Shown here: piece after piece, positions 1 to 7,667 of the stretch
How the letters are laid out: each line of letters opens with the position of its first letter
Numbering within the stretch: position 1 is the first letter of the stretch
Source: an uncultured Brachyspira sp.
GTDB taxonomy: Bacteria > Spirochaetota > Brachyspiria > Brachyspirales > Brachyspiraceae
Direction: 5' to 3'
DNA length: 14,884 nt
NCBI GenBank assembly: GCA_934725525.1
Contig: CAKVCG010000034.1
Coordinates: 1-14,884 of the forward strand
Notes under the pieces: generated by a model
Told to the model about the DNA's origin: nothing
Seen by the model: only the letters and a program-made list of their open reading frames with translations
Databases searched by the model: none
Program-made: the position numbers and the translations under genes

Positions 1-2
1 CT

Positions 3-209
3 TTCTCAAAATCCGAAATTTATTTAAGTCATAATTTTGAATACGAAATAAGAGCCGACAGCGTATTTGGAGTAGTTAGCTTACCAAACGGAGAAAGCGT
101 ATCGTTCGGGAATATTGCGAGATTAGAAAAAGCAGAAAATAGCGGATTAAAAAGAATTAATTTGCATGTAAGTTCGGTTTTTGGCGAGACAAAAATATTA
201 TATAAATAA
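3..209 (+). CDS. C-terminal end of a LiaF-like / cell-wall-response type protein (partial)
   Basis: An open frame runs from the window edge to a TAA at 207-209, giving 68 residues with no start in view. The end reads as short beta strands with conserved glycines: FGVVSLPNGESVSFG, then INLHVSSVFGETKILYK. This alternation, with a final VSSVFGETKI strand, resembles the C-terminal beta-solenoid-like domain of LiaF or DUF4097-type proteins, which sense or respond to envelope stress in other bacteria. That identification is from memory of the pattern and is weak. Codon use matches the neighbours. No clear rho-independent terminator follows on this strand; the hairpin at 303-330 has its T tract on the other strand. 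The gene is cut only by the window edge, with no sign of breakage. Confidence 0.6.
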   Translation, partial: FSKSEIYLSHNFEYEIRADSVFGVVSLPNGESVSFGNIARLEKAENSGLKRINLHVSSVFGETKILYK

Positions 210-296
210 TTTTATTAAAAACGATTTAAATAATTAAAATTGAAATATAATTTTTATTTTGTAATTATAGTTCATGTTTTTATTATAATATATTTC

Positions 297-330
297 AAAA
301 AATATTGGACATGACTAAACATGCCCAATA
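297..330 (-). terminator. rho-independent terminator downstream of pepD
   Basis: Read on the minus strand, arms at 320-330 and 303-313 form an 11-bp stem (one G-U pair in RNA) around a 6-base loop at 314-319, followed by six Ts at 302-297. The run of Us lies only on the minus side, so it ends the pepD transcript about 105 bases after the stop codon. A second, weaker hairpin (TGTTAG/CTAACA, 368-373 and 380-385) sits between them without a T tract. Confidence 0.7.
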
Positions 331-435
331 ATCCCAAAACAATGATTTATTAAATTCGTTTATTAATTGTTAGCATATTCTAACATATTTGATAAAATAA
401 TGCAATACTTTATTTACCGAATTTAATTAAAAATT

Positions 436-1872
436 TTAATCTAAATTTATAATTAGCTCTTTTAAGAATTTCCAAGTTCTATCAACGGAAGAAATACTTA
501 AATGTTCGGATGGGGTATGAACATCGTATAGATTTGGTCCGAGACTTATCATATCGACTTCAGGCAAAACTCTTTTCAATATTCCGCATTCCAAACCCGC
601 GTGAATTGCCTCGATTTTCGCGTCACTCCCCGTAATTTTTTTATAAACCGAAAGCGTTATGTCTTTGATTTTTGAATTTTTATCGTATTCCCAAGCTGGA
701 TACCAATTTACTTTTTCAAATTTAGCTCCCGTTCTTTTTGAAGCGATTTCTACTATAGAAGCTATTTCTTCTGTCGAGCTTTCTAAAGAACTTCTTATTG
801 AAATTGTAAAAATTAATTTTCCGTTTTCTTCTTTCAATATTCCGTTGTTTGCGCTCGTTTGAACGAGTCCGTCTATTTCTCGGCTCATATATAAAACGCC
901 GTTTGGAGCGAGATTCATAAAATCGATTATATTGTCGCTTATATCTTTTGTAATAAATTCTTTTACATCTTCGCATTTTTCAATTTTTATTTGCATTTGC
1001 GAATCTTCTGTTTTATATTCCTCTTTTATTTTTTCGGATAATTTTTCCAATATATTTTTTACTTTATCCGCATCTTTTGTCGTAATTATCGCTTCCGAAT
1101 TTTTTGCAATAGCGTTATGTTTTGTTCCACCTTCGATAAAAGCCAAACATATATCTTTTTTTACCGCGTATAATAATCTTCCTAAAATTTTAATCGCGTT
1201 CGCTCTCTGTTTATTAATTTCGATTCCCGAATGTCCTCCTTTAAGTCCCGATATTTCAATTTTCAAAGATTCAAAATTTTCTTTTAAACTTTCTCTTTTT
1301 ATTTCAAATTCCGTGATAGTATTTAATCCGCCCGCGCAACTTACTAAAAATATTCCTTCCTCTTCGCTGTCTATATTGATTAAAGTCTTTGCTTTGAAAT
1401 GCTCGCCTGTAATTGCCAAAGCTCCGTCCATTCCTGTTTCTTCGGAAGTTGTCGCTAAAAATTCTATCGGAGGATGAGGAATATTTTTTGAGTCTAATAA
1501 TGCAAGTCCCATAGCTATAGCAATTCCATCGTCTCCTCCTAAAGTCGTCCCATTCGCTCTTAAAATATCGCCTTCTACTATCAACTCTATAGCGCCTTTC
1601 CTGAAATTATGTTTAGAGTCTTTAGTTTTTTCGCAAACCATATCCATGTGTCCTTGAATTATAACGGCGTTTTTATTTTCGTATCCCACGGTTCCACATT
1701 TTTTTATTATAACATTATTTACCGAATCTCTATAAACTTCAAAATTTCTTTCTTTAGCAAATTTAACCAAAAAGTCGCTTATTTCTTTTTCATATCCCGA
1801 TTCTCTTGGAATTTTGCTTATCTCTTCAAACCATTTGAAAACTTCTTTTGATTCTATATTTTTTATATTCAT
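436..1872 (-). CDS. pepD: aminoacyl-histidine dipeptidase (Xaa-His dipeptidase, M20 family)
   Basis: A 478-residue cytosolic di-zinc peptidase that hydrolyses dipeptides such as Xaa-His (carnosinase type), recycling peptides to amino acids. All M20/PepD landmarks are visible: GHMDMV with metal His75 and catalytic Asp77, LGGDDG with bridging Asp114, TSEETG with general base Glu144 and metal Glu145, NID with metal Asp168, the lid-domain KGGHSG at 211-216, and DVHTPSEH with the final metal His452. These residues keep a nearly constant offset from the well-studied Vibrio PepD sites I recall (80, 82, 119, 149, 150, 173, 461), so the enzyme should be active. Length is normal for PepD and longer than PepT. 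The ATG is preceded by AGGA about 7 bases upstream. It has its own promoter-like sequence and a terminator, so it is probably monocistronic. Confidence 0.94.
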   Translation of the reverse strand: MNIKNIESKEVFKWFEEISKIPRESGYEKEISDFLVKFAKERNFEVYRDSVNNVIIKKCGTVGYENKNAVIIQGHMDMVCEKTKDSKHNFRKGAIELIVEGDILRANGTTLGGDDGIAIAMGLALLDSKNIPHPPIEFLATTSEETGMDGALAITGEHFKAKTLINIDSEEEGIFLVSCAGGLNTITEFEIKRESLKENFESLKIEISGLKGGHSGIEINKQRANAIKILGRLLYAVKKDICLAFIEGGTKHNAIAKNSEAIITTKDADKVKNILEKLSEKIKEEYKTEDSQMQIKIEKCEDVKEFITKDISDNIIDFMNLAPNGVLYMSREIDGLVQTSANNGILKEENGKLIFTISIRSSLESSTEEIASIVEIASKRTGAKFEKVNWYPAWEYDKNSKIKDITLSVYKKITGSDAKIEAIHAGLECGILKRVLPEVDMISLGPNLYDVHTPSEHLSISSVDRTWKFLKELIINLD

Positions 1873-1920
1873 AATAAATCCTTATATGTTAATTATTTTA
1901 ATTATTCACGCAAAAACATA

Positions 1921-1949
1921 TTTATAAATTTTCTTATCTTAATTGTAAA
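1921..1949 (-). promoter_or_regulatory. putative sigma-70 promoter of pepD
   Basis: On the minus strand TTTACA (1944-1949) is followed after exactly 17 bases by TATAAA (1921-1926), placing a start of transcription about 40 bases before the pepD ATG. The match is good, but the background is so AT-rich that chance boxes are common. Confidence 0.4.
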
Positions 1950-1961
1950 TCGCATCTTATT

Positions 1962-2975
1962 TTAAAACTCATTTAAATTATAAACCTCAATTAAATAATC
2001 CAAAATCTCTTCAGGCTTTAATCTATTCAGACAATCAACCGTTTTGCATCCTCGTTTTATATATTCGCAATGAAAACTTTTTAAAAAATTGCAATATTTT
2101 TTCCTCGCTTCGATATTAAACGCTTTCTCGCCTCGCGCTCCGTAAATTAAAGGCAAAGTGTCGCCGAATATTCCGATTGAATAAATATTAAAAGCATTGG
2201 CGATATGCAAAGGCGCGCTGTCTCCTCCGATTAACGCGTAAGAATTTTTTATAACCGCCATAAGTTCTCTTATCGAAAGTTTAGCCGTCCAATCTTCCGT
2301 TATTATATTTCCGAGTTTAGCTTTCATTTTATTTGCAAAATCAATATCTTCTTTTGAAGCCGAACCTATAAGAATAATCGGAACTTGAATTTTTTTATAA
2401 AACATTTCAATCAATTCGGCAAAATTTTCAGCGTTATACCGCTTGCTTATTCTTGTAGCTCCACCATGAACTAATAAACATTTTTTATAATTTTTCATTT
2501 TTTCGATTCCAAAATTATTTTCTTTTTCGGTTAAAAATAATTCCGTTTTTATTCCGTCCGTTTCAATATTCATAGGTTTTAGAATTGATAAAATCGTATC
2601 GACTATATGTCTCTTATGTTTTTTCCATGAAGTTTTTTTATTTAATAATATTCCTCTTAATTCGCTACTCACTCCCGCTCTTATTGGAATTTTTGCCTTA
2701 TATAAAATCGAAGCTCCGTAAAACGCGGTAGTCGCCGCAAAACCAATATTGTAATTTTCTTTTCTTAATTTTTCTAATAAATTTTCTAAAGTATTTTCTT
2801 CTCTAATTATGATTTTATTTATATGCGGATTTTCTTTTAAAATATCTATTCCTCGCTTTCCGTTTACAATATCGATTATGCAGTCTTTATAATGTTTTCT
2901 TATCGCTCTTATTAGCGGAGTTATAAATATTGTGTCTCCAATATAATTCATTCCTATGATTAATATTTTTTTCAT
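1962..2975 (-). CDS. glycosyltransferase family 9, heptosyltransferase-like (lipooligosaccharide core)
   Basis: A 337-residue GT-B fold enzyme of the GT9 family, whose members (WaaC, WaaF, WaaQ) move ADP-heptose onto the lipid A-Kdo core at the inner face of the cytoplasmic membrane. The N-terminus MKKILIIGMNYIGDTIFITP is the family signature, with Asp14 in the place of the catalytic base. VHGGATRISKRY (169-180) carries the Lys-Arg pair and LIGGDSAPLHIA (248-259) is the nucleotide-sugar binding signature. The tail has cysteines at 295, 303, 310 and 315, a pattern seen in many uncharacterised GT9 proteins, perhaps structural. The start lies 15 bases after the AI-2E gene's stop with no visible Shine-Dalgarno, so translation probably depends on coupling. 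Donor and acceptor cannot be told from sequence; heptose is the default guess. Confidence 0.88.
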   Translation of the reverse strand: MKKILIIGMNYIGDTIFITPLIRAIRKHYKDCIIDIVNGKRGIDILKENPHINKIIIREENTLENLLEKLRKENYNIGFAATTAFYGASILYKAKIPIRAGVSSELRGILLNKKTSWKKHKRHIVDTILSILKPMNIETDGIKTELFLTEKENNFGIEKMKNYKKCLLVHGGATRISKRYNAENFAELIEMFYKKIQVPIILIGSASKEDIDFANKMKAKLGNIITEDWTAKLSIRELMAVIKNSYALIGGDSAPLHIANAFNIYSIGIFGDTLPLIYGARGEKAFNIEARKKYCNFLKSFHCEYIKRGCKTVDCLNRLKPEEILDYLIEVYNLNEF

Positions 2976-2990
2976 TTTATAAATTAATTA

Positions 2991-4109
2991 TTATAATTTT
3001 CTTTTTCTTCTCATTAGTTTTTCTTTTCTTTCGCTTAATTCTCTCTCTTCGTTATAGATTTTCATTACTTCAAAAAATAGTATAAACATTAAGGGACCTA
3101 AAATTATTCCCGATAAACCGAAAAATAAAACTCCTCCAAGTATAGCAAAGAAAATAAATAATGGATGCAATTCTATTCTGTTTCCCAAAAGCAAAGGGCG
3201 GACAAAATTATCGGGAATCGTTATGAAGAACCAAGAAGCTACTAAAAATATTATCGCCTTTACTATCTCTCCTCTTATGATAAATAAAACTCCGAGCGGG
3301 ACCCATATAATAGTTGTGCCGATTATTGGCATAAAAGACGCTATTATAGTAAGAAAGCCGAAAGTGAAAGAATTGCCGACTCCGAAAATAGAATAAACTA
3401 CAAACGCGCAGAATCCTTGAAATATTCCCGTAAATAAATTTCCAAATATTATTCCTTTTATTCCTTCCGAAACTTGTTTAAATAATCTGTCTATATATTT
3501 TTTGTCTATCGGAAGCAAAGTTCTAACCTGTCCGATAAGATAATCTCCGTCAACGAAGAAAAAGAATAAAGAGAACATCATAAATATAAAAGAGCTTACG
3601 AATGTTCCCGTGCTTTTTAATAGGCTTGATACATTTCTTGTAAGATAGGAACTTATAAAAGTTAAATTCGATAATGAAAAATCTTGAATCTGTTTTATTA
3701 TAGCTTCTACCGAAGTGTCAAAAGGCAGCCTTTCAATCATTTCGTTTAATCTCGGATTATGTATAAGTTCGTTTATATCGAGATTCATAAAATATTTTAT
3801 TCCAATATTCGATATGTCTATAAGTTGAGTTACTATCGTATAAAAAAGAAGGCTTGTAGGGACTAAAAAAATTATTAAAGAAATAAGCGAAAATAATAAA
3901 GCCAAAGTGTTTCTTTTAATCGTTGAGATATTGTCATTTTTTTTATAACTTTTCCCCATAGCCTTTATAAAAAGAGGATTAAGAATAACATAGAAAACTA
4001 CGGCAAAAAATATTATCATACCGAAAGGTTTCAAAAGCTGATACATTATGATTATAGCCAAAAATATAAAAGCGATAAAAAAAACATAACCGATATTATT
4101 TTTATTCAT
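2991..4109 (-). CDS. AI-2E family transporter (UPF0118 / PF01594 membrane protein)
   Basis: A 372-residue integral membrane protein of the AI-2E exporter-like family, whose members include the E. coli quorum signal exporter TqsA and Na+/H+ antiporters; the substrate here is unknown. Hydrophobic segments lie at about 6-24, 28-46, 68-94, 166-187, 218-241, 247-278, 283-300 and 316-347, the usual eight. The extramembrane stretch at about 95-165 matches the family's central domain. Family landmarks are the PLLLG motif (305-309) after the sixth helix block and the tail HPLFIFFAILGG with GLSGIILGPL. The C-terminus is strongly basic (RRKRKL) and cytosolic. A strong SD (GGCGGAG; core at 4119-4122) stands 9 bases before the ATG. 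It is first in a two-gene unit with the GT9 gene. Confidence 0.92.
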   Translation of the reverse strand: MNKNNIGYVFFIAFIFLAIIIMYQLLKPFGMIIFFAVVFYVILNPLFIKAMGKSYKKNDNISTIKRNTLALLFSLISLIIFLVPTSLLFYTIVTQLIDISNIGIKYFMNLDINELIHNPRLNEMIERLPFDTSVEAIIKQIQDFSLSNLTFISSYLTRNVSSLLKSTGTFVSSFIFMMFSLFFFFVDGDYLIGQVRTLLPIDKKYIDRLFKQVSEGIKGIIFGNLFTGIFQGFCAFVVYSIFGVGNSFTFGFLTIIASFMPIIGTTIIWVPLGVLFIIRGEIVKAIIFLVASWFFITIPDNFVRPLLLGNRIELHPLFIFFAILGGVLFFGLSGIILGPLMFILFFEVMKIYNEERELSERKEKLMRRKRKL

Positions 4110-4149
4110 TAAAAATATCTCCGCCTTATAATTATGATTTACGATTTAT

Positions 4150-4176
4150 ATTATATCAAAAATCGCATATTGTCAA
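4150..4176 (-). promoter_or_regulatory. promoter of the AI-2E transporter / GT9 unit
   Basis: On the minus strand a perfect TTGACA (4171-4176) and a perfect extended minus-10, TGATATAAT (4150-4158), are separated by 15 bases. The short spacer is compensated by the TG extension. An inverted repeat CGATTT (4142-4147) / AAATCG (4160-4165) brackets the minus-10 box and could be an operator. The leader would be about 35 bases. Confidence 0.55.
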
Positions 4177-4239
4177 AAATTTAATTTAAATTATTTTATT
4201 TTTATGTTATCATTGATTTTATAATTGGAAAAATTGATT

Positions 4240-7200
4240 ATGGAAAAAATCGAAAATATCAAATTAAATAAAGAACAAGAAGAAATAATAAATAACTTTC
4301 TAAATAAAAACGCTTGTCTTGTAAACGCTTCGGCGGGAACGGGAAAAACTACAACAATAACCGAAGTTTATATAAAATTATTGGAAGCGGGAGAAAAAGT
4401 TTCAAATATCGTAGTAATAACTTTTACAAAAGCCGCCGCAAACGAAATGCTTTTAAAAATTAGAAATAGAATAAGAAAAAAAATAAACGAAGAAAATTCT
4501 GAAAAAAATTCCAAAAAAGAATATTGGCAAAAAATTTATAAAGAATTATTATTAAATTCAAAAATTTCAACTATAAACGCTTTCGCTCATTCGATTGTCA
4601 AAGAATATTCGATGCGTTTGGGAATGCCTCCGAATATTTATATTTTGGAAGAAGACAACGAAGCGGATGAAATATTAAGCGAAGGAATTTTAAATATTTT
4701 AGACGAATCGGAATGCGGGAAAAAAGTAAAAAAATTATATAGAATTTATACGAGCGAAGATAAAGAAAGATTTATAAAAATCGTATTTAATTTTCTTATA
4801 AAAATAAAACCGAGATTGGAAAACATCGAAGCCTTTGAAAAAGTCGCTTTGGAACGCGTAAATATAGAAAGCAAAGAATACGATAAATTATATAACGAGA
4901 TTATAGATTATTCCAACGAAATTATAAACGATAATTCAAAACAAAATAAAACCGTAAACGAATGCAAAGAAAAATTAAAAAATTTATTGGAATGTATAAA
5001 TTTAATAGAAAATAAAGACAAAAAATTAAACTATATCGATTTTGAAAATATTAGAGAAAATTTAATTTTAGTTTCAAACGCTAAACTTGGAAATACAAAA
5101 TCGGAAGAATTAAAAAATCTTCTATTTGAATTAAATAATAATTGTTCTTTAATGATTAAATATATTGACGCGATTTATAATAAAGAAAATTATATTGCCG
5201 TTATAGAATTCATAAAAGCGACTTTCAATGAATTTGAAAAAATAAAAAAAGAAAACGGAATTTATTCGCATGAAGATATTATGGCAAAAGCGATAGAATC
5301 TTTGGAAAACGAAAAAATATCAAAAGAAATAAGAGAAAATATAAAAGCGTTGATTCTTGACGAAGCTCAAGATACGAGCAAACTTCAATTTTCTTTTATA
5401 AATTTAATCGTATTTGGAAAAAGAGATATAAACGAAAACGATATAAAAGAATTAGATAAAATAAATAAAAAAGTTTTAATCGTTGGCGACAGAAAACAAT
5501 CGATATACAGATTTAGAAACGCAAACTTAAATATATTCAACGGCGTTAAAAATATATTCAAAAATTATTCGATTGATTTAAAAAATAATTATAGAAGCAA
5601 TTCGATGCTTATAGAATTTTTCAATAGCTTTTTTAAGGAAATCGTATTTTCTAGTGACGATTTAGTCGGATATAACGAAGGAGACGATATTTTATACAAC
5701 AAAAAAACCGAAAAAAAATCGGTATCTTTATTCGTATTAAATAATAATTTTGGAGAGGATAAAAAATTAGATATAAATTTAAAAACTAATTTGGAAGCCT
5801 ACTCGATAGCGAATTATATAAAAGAAAATTACAAAAAAGAAGAATATAAAGAAACGGTTATTTTGCTTCAAACTTTCAGCCGATTAAATATTTATCTATC
5901 CGCTTTATCCGATTTAAAAATTCCTTATTATGTGGACGGCGGAAACGGTTTTTACAAAAGAGCGGAAATAGAAAATATAATTTTATTTTTTAAATATTTG
6001 ATATTGAAAGATTATTCCGTTTTGCCAAAATTATTGAGAGCGGAATTTTTCGATATTAATATAGGAAATTTATCCGACTTTTCAAATTCATTATTGTCGG
6101 AAGGATTGGATTTGAAAGATTATTTTTCGTTAAACTCTTTATATTCCGACAAATTTCAAAAGGCGTTTAAAATAGCGAAAGAAAAAAATTATTTTAAAGA
6201 GCTTGAAAAAAATAAAGAATTGTTAAATTATATTGAGAAAAAATCCGCGACTATTAACGCAAGCGATATTATTGAAACGATTTGCATTGAAACAAATTAT
6301 TATAATTATTTAATGACTAAAGAAGACGCCGAATTATGCCATGCGAATATAGAAAAATTAAAACTGGTTGCCTACGATTTTGAAGATAAAAGCGGAAAAA
6401 ATGTTTACGATTTTGTTATAGGATTAACTTCCGTAGTAAACGATATTTCCTACGCGTCAATTCCAAAATTATCGGTTGAAGCGGTGAAAGTAATGACTAT
6501 TCATAAATCTAAAGGTTTGGAATTTAAAAATGTTTTTTTAGCGGGAGCGGGTTATCAAAGAAACGCTACAAGCGACAGATTTGATTTTATAGAAGATTAT
6601 CCTACTATAGAAATTCCCGTTCATAATTATATTAAAGATTATAAAATAAAATTGTCGAATAAAGAAGACGATTATAATAAAAACGCCGATTTGTCGGAGA
6701 AGAGAAGACTTTTATATGTGGCTTTGACGAGAGCGGAAGAGAATTTGATTATATCGGGAGAAAATAACAGAAGCGGAAAAAATTCTTACAGAAGTTATAT
6801 TAACGATTATATTTCGGAATTAAAAGAATTAAATATTGAAACTACAAGCGAAAGTCAAAAAAAATTAATTGAAATAAAAAATATAAATAATAATTTTGTT
6901 AATTTTTATTCTTACGGAAGCGGAATAAAATCAAACGAAGAAAAAAATGCAAGCGAAGAAGAAATTAATCGAATAAATAAAATATTACAAAAAGCGTCAG
7001 AAAATATTAAAACTAAAAAAAATATTGAAAATGAAATAAACAATATTCAATATATCATTCCTTCCAAAATCGGCGTCAATTACGAAGAAAATAATTGTAA
7101 AAATATAACCGAATTATTAAATAGAAGATTATCAAATTTGGAATTTGAAGAAGAAATCGAAGAGGGCGAAGAGAAAATAAAAATCTCTCCGATAAATATG

Positions 7201-7665
7201 GGAACGATAATGCATGAATTACTTGAAAATTTTGATTTCGATAAATATTTTGAAGATAAAGAAAATTATATTGAAAAACTAAAAACCGAAACTTTGAAAT
7301 ATTATAATTATTACGAAAGTAAAGATTTGAAAGAAAAGCTCGACAAATATTTTAATAATTTTATTCAAAACGAACATATAAAAAATATAATAAACGGCGC
7401 GGAAAAAATTATTTCAAGAGAGCATAAATTCCAAAGCAGAAAATTAGAAAATAAAACTACATTTATAACAATCGCTAAAATAGATTTAATAACTCAAAAC
7501 TTGAACGGCGATTATTTTATTTTGGATTATAAAACTTCAAAAAAAAGCAAAGAAAAAATTGAATTTTATCAAAGCCAATTGAATATTTATAAGGAAATAG
7601 TGAGCGAAACATTTAAAATAGAAAATGAAAACGATTTGAAAACGGATATAATATTTTTAGGATGA
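4240..7665 (+). CDS. addA: AddA-type ATP-dependent helicase/nuclease (UvrD/RecB superfamily)
   Basis: An 1141-residue SF1A helicase with a C-terminal RecB-type nuclease, the AddA subunit role in double-strand break end resection. In order: Q motif NKEQEEII near residue 10; Walker A NASAGTGKTT (about 29-38); motif Ia TFTKAAANEM; Walker B LILDEAQD with Asp374-Glu375; motif III VGDRKQSIYRFR (415-426); NNYRSN; motif V TIHKSKGLEF (753-762); motif VI RRLLYVALTRAEEN (822-835). The nuclease centre is His992, Asp1082, Asp1096 and Lys1098 (ILDYKT), then the QSQLNIYKE motif. Length is slightly under the roughly 1230 of Bacillus AddA. A TTG at 4225 is in frame, but it overlaps a TATAAT and lacks an SD, so the ATG at 4240 (GGA 10 bases before) is preferred. 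No addB partner flanks it. Confidence 0.91.
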   Translation: MEKIENIKLNKEQEEIINNFLNKNACLVNASAGTGKTTTITEVYIKLLEAGEKVSNIVVITFTKAAANEMLLKIRNRIRKKINEENSEKNSKKEYWQKIYKELLLNSKISTINAFAHSIVKEYSMRLGMPPNIYILEEDNEADEILSEGILNILDESECGKKVKKLYRIYTSEDKERFIKIVFNFLIKIKPRLENIEAFEKVALERVNIESKEYDKLYNEIIDYSNEIINDNSKQNKTVNECKEKLKNLLECINLIENKDKKLNYIDFENIRENLILVSNAKLGNTKSEELKNLLFELNNNCSLMIKYIDAIYNKENYIAVIEFIKATFNEFEKIKKENGIYSHEDIMAKAIESLENEKISKEIRENIKALILDEAQDTSKLQFSFINLIVFGKRDINENDIKELDKINKKVLIVGDRKQSIYRFRNANLNIFNGVKNIFKNYSIDLKNNYRSNSMLIEFFNSFFKEIVFSSDDLVGYNEGDDILYNKKTEKKSVSLFVLNNNFGEDKKLDINLKTNLEAYSIANYIKENYKKEEYKETVILLQTFSRLNIYLSALSDLKIPYYVDGGNGFYKRAEIENIILFFKYLILKDYSVLPKLLRAEFFDINIGNLSDFSNSLLSEGLDLKDYFSLNSLYSDKFQKAFKIAKEKNYFKELEKNKELLNYIEKKSATINASDIIETICIETNYYNYLMTKEDAELCHANIEKLKLVAYDFEDKSGKNVYDFVIGLTSVVNDISYASIPKLSVEAVKVMTIHKSKGLEFKNVFLAGAGYQRNATSDRFDFIEDYPTIEIPVHNYIKDYKIKLSNKEDDYNKNADLSEKRRLLYVALTRAEENLIISGENNRSGKNSYRSYINDYISELKELNIETTSESQKKLIEIKNINNNFVNFYSYGSGIKSNEEKNASEEEINRINKILQKASENIKTKKNIENEINNIQYIIPSKIGVNYEENNCKNITELLNRRLSNLEFEEEIEEGEEKIKISPINMGTIMHELLENFDFDKYFEDKENYIEKLKTETLKYYNYYESKDLKEKLDKYFNNFIQNEHIKNIINGAEKIISREHKFQSRKLENKTTFITIAKIDLITQNLNGDYFILDYKTSKKSKEKIEFYQSQLNIYKEIVSETFKIENENDLKTDIIFLG

Positions 7666-7667
7666 TT

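Noticed and set aside
368..385. Hairpin TGTTAG/CTAACA as a second pepD terminator
   Set aside because: The stem is only six pairs and no T tract follows on either strand; the structure at 297-330 is the better terminator.
659..1851. Long open frames opposite pepD (plus strand 659-862, 932-1477, 1609-1851; minus strand 722-976)
   Set aside because: They lie wholly inside pepD in other frames, show no SD, and have low-complexity Phe/Ser/Ile-rich composition typical of shadows.
4225..4239. In-frame TTG start giving five extra AddA residues
   Set aside because: It overlaps a TATAAT box at 4220-4225, has no SD, and the ATG at 4240 is preceded by GGA and begins just before the Q motif.
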